Source: Ophiostoma sp. CBS 140.51
Taxonomy: Eukaryota > Ascomycota > Sordariomycetes > Ophiostomatales > Ophiostomataceae
Reading direction: 5' to 3'
Length of the DNA stretch: 64,000 bases
Assembly: GCA_029298735.1 (NCBI GenBank)
Contig: JANSLP010000146.1
Span: forward strand, 1 to 64,000
This document shows positions 58,001 through 64,000 of the stretch, piece by piece (position 1 is the stretch's first letter; every line of letters starts with the position of its first letter). The notes under the pieces are model-generated. The model did no database searches and had not been told where the DNA came from. It saw only the letters and a program-made list of their open reading frames with translations. The translations under genes and the position numbers were made by a program.

Positions 58001-58536
58001 TTCTTTCCTTCTTTTTGCTGCCTCCCTCCTGCCTCTGCGAACCTCCACTCCCCCCTGCCTGCCTCCTGCCCTTTGCTCCGCCTACCATTCTTTCCCCTTC
58101 CGCGCCCTGCTCGTACTTTTCCTCCCTGGTCCTCCCTGGTCCTCCCTCCCTCCTCTTTGCTTTCTCATAATAACAACCAAAACCCCGTTCCATCCATCCA
58201 CCATCTTTTTCCAACCCCCCCTTCTCTTTTCTCCATACATCACCACAGCTCCTTTCTCTTTCTCGGCCAGTGTTTCTTCTCGCTGCCAAAATCCGTTCGT
58301 CATTTACCGACATCATCCCCCTTTTCGCAGTATCCATCTTCCATCTCGTTTTCTCTTCTCCTTTCTTTTTCTTCCTCACTTTTCTCTTCCCCCTTTCTCT
58401 TCCACCCCTTTTTGGCTGCTCGCATTTCGTCGTCTCGTCTCGCCGACTTCCGACCTGCTTGATTCACTGATCTTGCCGACTCTGCTCGACCGTTCCAACC
58501 CACCACAATACCCAACACCCAACAAAAAATATCACA
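55065..58536. other. Divergent region between MRPL40 and RHO1; long pyrimidine-rich RHO1 leader
   Basis: No gene recognised in 3.5 kb. From about 57960 to the RHO1 ATG the + strand is very rich in C and T with CCTCCC and TTTCTC runs. It includes a short tandem repeat (CCTCCCTGGT, 58121-58146). CACGTG occurs at 55453-55458. GTCGTCAATTGGA is repeated twice near 55175-55225. Confidence 0.5.
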
Positions 58537-60144
58537 ATGGCTGAGATTCGCCGGAAGCTCGTCATCGTCGGCGACGGTGCCTGCGGCAAGACCTGTTTGT
58601 TGATGTACGTTTCCGCCCCCCTAACTCTCTCTCTATATTTTGCCTCCTGATCGCCAGCACCCTCTCCTCCCTGGCTGCGTCTTTTGATGGCAGCTGGCGA
58701 TTGCGGATGGCCGCTCGGCAAGGCTTCCGCATCGGCCTCTTGCATCCACGTGCAGGCCGATACGGCTAGATCCCTTCTCTCCGTTGGCGTGGCCATCTCT
58801 ACACATCGTCACTTGCATTTGCTACGATGTTTGCTATCGTTTGCCCCTATTGTCGCCGATCACTTGATGCTAACTTCCATCACAGTGTTTTCTCCAAGGG
58901 CACTTTCCCTGAGGTAAGATAACGTTATTTCCTGCATCAATCAACCTTGATTGCCATCAGGCAACTCAAGGCGGCGAGCGCTTTCGTACCCTTTTTGATT
59001 CGATACCTTCGACGACACGAATTGAACGGTGCCCGATAAACTGCGATAACCTGCAACCGGCTTGGCAAGCGATAATGTCAAGAAAGGCCACAAATATCCT
59101 AGCCCGAGAGCGAGCACCCAAGCATTGGAAACAACAATTACAAAGCACCTTTCCAATCGAATGTACAACAAGATTGCAAAGTTCATACACACACGGGGGA
59201 CTTGAGACAAGGCCGTTATAGGTGCCATCAGACGCACTGGCTGCCAATCCAATCCACCCGGGCGAGGGGGAAACAACTTTTGCTGCTGCTCGCCCTGTTT
59301 ACAGCCTTATCCGCCTGCGCTCTCGGGTTTTGCTGTGCTGTTATGATTCGCTCTCCGTTTCCGACCCCGGCATTCTGTGGCTTGGGACCAACTAAACAGA
59401 ACGACTCTTTTTCGGCCTCCTTTCAGCCGCAACCACTGCCCTCATGGCCTCCAACCTAAACAGCGCTCGCCGCCTATTCACAAAACAATCGATACTATAT
59501 GCATCGCAGTTTTATTGTTATGCCGTCTCTATGTGCGCATTGCTAACCCAATTGCCTCTACCTCCAGGTCTACGTCCCCACCGTCTTCGAGAACTATGTC
59601 GCGGATGTCGAGGTTGATGGCAAGCACGTCGAGCTGGCCCTGTGGGATACCGCTGGCCAGGAGGACTACGACCGGTTGCGCCCTCTGTCCTACCCCGACT
59701 CGCACGTCATTCTGATCTGCTTTGCTGTCGACTCGCCTGACTCGCTCGACAACGTCCAGGAGAAGGTACGCTTGCGCTCATTTTCTCAACCCCGTTATAA
59801 CACTATGACCATCACTGATACTAACTGGTCTTTCCCCCTCACAACAGTGGATTTCTGAGGTCCTGCACTTCTGCCAGGGTCTGCCCATCATCCTGGTTGG
59901 ATGCAAGAAGGATCTCCGTTACGATCCCAAGACCATCGAGGAGCTGCGCAAGACGAGCCAGAAGCCCGTCTCGCCGGAGGAGGGTGAGGACATCCGCAAG
60001 AAGATCGGTGCCTACAAGTACCTCGAGTGCTCTGCCAAGACCAACGAGGGCGTCCGCGAGGTGTTCGAGCACGCTACCCGTGCTGCTCTTCTTTCGCGCA
60101 GCGGCAAGAGAGGAAGCAAGAAGAGCAAGTGCACAGTCCTGTAA
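58537..60144 (+). CDS. RHO1: Rho-type small GTPase RHO1
   Basis: Exons 58537-58604, 58886-58913, 59568-59765 and 59848-60144 give 196 residues. RHO1 activates beta-1,3-glucan synthase and the Pkc1 cell-integrity pathway and organises actin at growing tips. The P-loop is GDGACGKTC (residues ~12-20). Switch I (VYVPTVFENYVADV) begins exon 3, switch II has DTAGQEDYDRLRPLSY, and the Rho-specific 'GCKKDLRYDPKT' insert and 'ECSAKTNEGV' follow. It ends KKSKCTVL; the CAAX box CTVL implies geranylgeranylation, and the basic run before it aids membrane binding. Introns are 281, 654 and 82 bp; the 654-bp intron separates the effector loop and is large for the window. Length (193-198) and order match fungal RHO1. 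Confidence 0.97.
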
Positions 60145-61809
60145 GGGACAGGATTGCACCGACCAAGCTACATCAACCAGGACAATCCTAGCACGCAGCC
60201 AGTTTTGCACCCCCCGTTTTGGCTGACCAGGTGCGCGCACGGCTCTCTTCCTCGCACATTCTTCTGGCTTTCTCTCTCACTGTATCTCTCCTGTCTCTTG
60301 TTACTTTGCTCTTGCGACCAACCCCATTTTGTAATCCATCTTTTCTTGCACTTTTCAACCTTTGCCATCCAGGTTTTTCCTCTTTTTTTCTCATTTTATT
60401 TTCTGTCCGCCTTCTGTTCGATAGTCGTGGGTTGCCGCCGTGAGGCCGAGCCTGGGCGTGCTTTCGTTTGACGAACACTGGCGGGATCGGTACGGCACTT
60501 GCCTCCTGATGTAATGGATTTGGCTGGGAGTTTTTGGTTCTATTTTCGTGCCGTTGCTACTTGCCATGACTGGCCTGTCTTAAGAAACCACTCGGTCTGG
60601 CGTGTCATAATCGATTGGGTCTCTGAACACTGAACAACAACACACAACAAACTACTCGGAACATAACGGGCTGCAGGAATCGTGACTGGGTAGAGGGAGT
60701 GTGGCGAAACGGCATGGGAAAGGGTGTGAAACCTCTTTTCTTGCTTGCATCGGCGGCTCTCTTTTTATCTTTCTCTCCATCCTATTCCCCTCTTTTTATT
60801 TCCCCATGATACCGAAACTGGAGGGTGACAACATTTGCGGATTTTCATTTTTCTCTTTTAGTTAACCTAGTTCCTCTTTCCTTGTCTTCTCTTTTTTATT
60901 TTACTTTTTTGCCTGCCCCTTTTGCTTCTCACTCCGTTTCAAAGAGCTTCCGCTGTCTACTAGCTGCTTGTAATATAGGAGCTACATGTGATAGTAGAGA
61001 CGACGAAGATCAGATACGGGTGCGCAATGTACGGTCGCGCTGGTCCAGCGCAGATTGGCTAGACATACAGAAGAGATATTACAGAAAGTCGGATGGCCAC
61101 TATTGGATAATATGAGTTTGCAAAGTAATTTACCTAGGATTGGTAGTCTACTCTCTTGTTTGTTTTGTGTCTGTTTACTTCCTCTCCGGGCTTGATTTCC
61201 TATAGTAGAATGTTATCTTAAGACTGTTACGCCTTCCTTTCGCTCGATACAGATAGTTTGTCTTTCCACTTACACAATTGTACTACTTGCCAAACCTACT
61301 TGTGGCACACTGTCTCTTCATACACCCGCTATGATTACGCAAGGTCTGTAACGAGGCCGCCTCTCGGCCACCTCCAGGTTTGTCTTTGACCAAGGCAGAC
61401 CTGACAACGATCGCAGAGGTTCTAGGCAGATTGGACGAGTGTCCTATGCACCTTGCCCTCATAGGACCGACGGCAGGGTAGGACAGTATTTTGAGTAAGG
61501 ATGTGTTGACAGGCAACAGTGGTCGATGGAACGATAGGACATGCGTGAGACAAAAATTTGTAGGGAAAAGAGGACAAGAGATAGAAGCACCCTGTTCAAA
61601 GGGACATATTGTATTTAGAATAAAGGGCCACATAAAGCAGTAGCCATCTTCGTCCGCCCCTCAAACCATAACATATGCTGTAGTCTCTCATCATCTCTCG
61701 TTGGCCATGCTCTTCTCAGGCTCGCCCTCTCAGTCGTTGCTCATTCCTTCATCATCATCACCATGCTTTGCGCGCATCCTGGGCGTACTGTGCATACTGC
61801 GTAGCACAT
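60145..61809. other. RHO1 3' region and spacer to the microprotein gene
   Basis: T-rich sequence after the RHO1 stop, then mixed sequence. No supportable gene. It ends at the microprotein stop codon. Confidence 0.45.
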
Positions 61810-61973
61810 TTACACGGGGCAAGACTGGAAAGAAGAAGTAAATGTTAGTCGTATACAGAAATAGAGGCCAGTACATATAAAGAACGGGAGGTACGTACAG
61901 CGCTGCAGGAGCTGCAAGTCTTGGTGCCGCTGGCGATGGAGGCGCCGCACTTGGGACAATCGTTGCCGTGCAT
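61810..61973 (-). CDS. 29-residue two-exon zinc-ribbon microprotein
   Basis: Exon 1 (61899-61973) encodes 25 residues and exon 2 (61810-61824) encodes the last four before TAA. The intron of 74 bp has GTACGT, a GACTAAC branch point and TTCCAG. The peptide begins MHGNDCPKCGASIASG and ends TCSSCSASCPV, so it has two CxxC pairs ten residues apart (C6-C9 and C20-C23) plus C27, a minimal zinc-ribbon pattern. It is too short for ordinary gene finders. I do not know a function. A tiny metal-binding or redox-active peptide is the simplest reading. Other frames of exon 2 give a longer tail, but they would need a different donor. The correct donor and branch point support this form. Confidence 0.62.
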
Positions 61974-63654
61974 TTTGTTTGGTGTTTGGTGTTTGGTATT
62001 TGGAAAGTTGTTTCTTTGTGTTGTTTGGAAGAAAAAAGGATTGTCTGTTTGCAGCTGTGGGTTAAAAAAGAAGAGAAGGGAACAGAAGAGAAGAGGAAAA
62101 GAGGGAAAAAGAGGGGAAGCTTTCGGTCTTTTGTTTCGAAATCGCCCTCTTTTTCTCGTTCGCTTTTTATAGTGGTTGCAGGAAAATCGCAGGCGCGCCA
62201 CGCGGGGTGAGGAAGGAGCAACGCAGATAGGTAGTGAGTGGCATAACTACGGAGCAGAGATGCGCCTTCCTGATGCATCCTCTTCCCTTCCCTTGCCTTC
62301 CCCTTCCCAGTGCTGCCTTTTCTAAACCCACCTAAGAAGACAACCACGTGCAATTCGCTCTTTTCTTTCCCTGCCTTTCCGCCCATTCTCTGTCGTTGAG
62401 GAAAGAACGACGTGACAACACATATGCACACGCGGGCAAGTGCTTCCCACACATGCGCCCCCTCCCTCCTTGTCGATTATCCTTGGGTTGCCTTACGAAT
62501 GCTTCGAGCCACACTAAATAAAAAACATGGGAAATCACCGTCAGGAAGAGGAAACCTGCAAAGAACAGTCATAGCCCAGGTGTCCTCCTCTTCGATAGTG
62601 TGGGGGTCCAACTACACCTCCCGGGCGAACTTTCCTAACTACTGTCTTGTGCCTCTTTCGTGTCCCTTTTTGTTGCTGATAAGTGCTTCGCCCAGGAAGG
62701 GGCTGGTGTTGCTAGTAAATAGGAGGCCGTGAGCTTGTCAAAGGTGTAGGCAAATCAGAGAGACCGTATTGGTCGGTTGATCACTTAATCAAGTCTAAGG
62801 GAGACAAGACAGTCCGGGTTTCTTTTTACGTCGACTACGGCGGAGTATTTCTCAGAGGACTAGGCCTAACAGACGACAGGTGGAATGCCGGCTTGGGGTG
62901 TCATGGGAACAGGACAAAAGAACACCAGCAAAAATGGTGCAGCTTTTTTGGGGGGGGCACTTTTGGGGGCACTTGGTGTTCCGCCTCACGTTCTGCTGGT
63001 GGAGGCGTCGAGTAGGAGTGGAGCGGGGATGAGAGAGCCATGAAAAAGGGCATCATGGTCAATCCATCTGCTGATAACGCACTGAGGCCTAGCCTTTGTC
63101 AGATATTACAGAAAAGGCAGCATCTTTGCTAGGAAAGCGACAGGCTGTGCATCTTGAACTGGATCGGCATATTGATCTTCGACTATACTGCCCACGTGTT
63201 AACACCACTAGCATGCAAGATGATGTAGTTGTAGCCATGTAGGCGGCTTACTTTGAAAACGAAGCGCGGCGCTCGGAAGAAGTCATCTTAAAAGGTGGTC
63301 AGAGGTATAGGTATATATTATAATGTACAAGAGAATGAAACAACCAAAAGAAGGAGTGTGGTCGATGATATATGTTGCCGTTTTAACACCCCAATATCAT
63401 ACTCCCCTCTCTAAATGTAAATAGACCCAACACCTTCATGAAACCCAAGAAAACTGCCGAATGCTGTAGGCAAAGTACATATGTAAGCACGTGAACACTT
63501 CGGTGCTGTAACAGACATAAGAAATAGAATAAGACCTCGACCAGGCCAAGTTACAGCAAGACAAAATAGGCGACACCTCAGTGTAAGTAAATGCAATCGA
63601 CCGAAGCCCAAGATATATGCTTCAGAACGCCAGTTTTTGAGGTGCCCGTTGTTT
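61974..63654. other. Spacer between the microprotein and the transporter gene
   Basis: No gene supported. The + strand from 62040 to 62170 is rich in AAGAGG, i.e. C/T-rich on the transcribed strand, probably the leader of the microprotein. A G8 run occurs near 62950. Confidence 0.45.
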
Positions 63655-64000
63655 TTATCTGCATTGCGCATTTCCGCCCTCACCACTGATCATCTTGCCC
63701 ACCGCCTGCAGCAGACTGATTCCCATCACCGCACATCCAAACACCACGGTGCCAATGGCCACATATGTGCGCCAGCTGCGAGTGGTCAGCTTGATGTAGC
63801 AGAGCGGTGGCAGGATGTATGCCATGGCACACGCACTCGTCGCGCCGACCAGCTCGAAAATAGCGCCCAGGTCACACGTGATGAGACTCAGCGTCATGGC
63901 ACTGACGACCAAACTGGTGCTGAAGATGAGATGCAGGTGCATGTTAAATGGCTCGTTGGGGAAGTAGTAATTGAACATGACTTCACGGCACACGAACGCC
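63655..64000 (-). CDS. Amino-acid transporter, C-terminal part (runs off the window)
   Basis: The 3' end of a gene whose beginning lies beyond base 64000. The visible 115 or so residues contain three or four membrane segments: 'MHLHLIFSTSLVVSAMTLSL', 'LGAIFELVGATSACAMAYIL' and 'TYVAIGTVVFGCAVMGISLL', with a short polar tail. The segment order and 'LPPLCYIKL' match the end of Aa_trans/AVT-type vacuolar amino-acid transporters, which move neutral amino acids across the vacuolar membrane with protons. The exact member cannot be fixed from the tail. Confidence 0.72.
   Translation of the reverse strand, partial: AFVCREVMFNYYFPNEPFNMHLHLIFSTSLVVSAMTLSLITCDLGAIFELVGATSACAMAYILPPLCYIKLTTRSWRTYVAIGTVVFGCAVMGISLLQAVGKMISGEGGNAQCR

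Overview
This window is nuclear DNA of a filamentous ascomycete, most likely a Sordariomycete. The evidence is split genes with short introns (56-110 bp, a few longer) that carry GT...AG ends and a CTAAC branch point, pyrimidine-rich leaders, and proteins of clear Pezizomycotina type (PREG-type cyclin, RHO1, NADH-GOGAT, VTC4, fungal APC15). I cannot name the species. Gene density is low, about fifteen loci in 64 kb. I saw no tRNA, rRNA, CRISPR array or intact transposon.

Left part (1-18.3 kb): an ARMC8/Vid28 armadillo protein of the GID/CTLH ubiquitin ligase (-), a PHO80/PREG cyclin (+), EMC10 (+), the histone chaperone CHZ1 with a 13-nt micro-exon (+), the Qc-SNARE BET1 with a 14-nt first coding exon (+), and a long APC15/Mnd2 (-). 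From 18.3 to 28.0 kb there is an unusually long stretch with no gene I can support.

Centre (28-39 kb): the 2113-residue NADH glutamate synthase GLT1, then VTC4, the vacuolar polyphosphate polymerase. VTC4 and PREG both belong to phosphate homeostasis, and a CACGTG (PHO4/NUC-1-type) site lies about 0.7 kb upstream of VTC4. A serine hydrolase (-) follows.

Decayed island (40.3-43.35 kb): three broken genes lie side by side on the + strand. One is an ankyrin-repeat gene with a frameshift at a G7 run, one is a multi-exon HNH-like gene with intact splice signals but broken frames, and one is a phosphotransferase (APH)-type kinase whose conserved C-terminus reads through three stop codons. This is the clearest accessory region in the window.

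Right part (43.4-64 kb): a conserved-looking 895-residue protein of unknown function (+), a small secreted protein in a gene-poor tract (-), mitochondrial ribosomal protein uL24m (-), RHO1 with a 654-nt intron (+), a 29-residue two-exon zinc-ribbon microprotein (-), and the C-terminus of an amino-acid transporter that runs off the right edge (-). The most novel candidates are the microprotein, the decayed island, the unknown 895-residue protein and the 9.7-kb region before GLT1.
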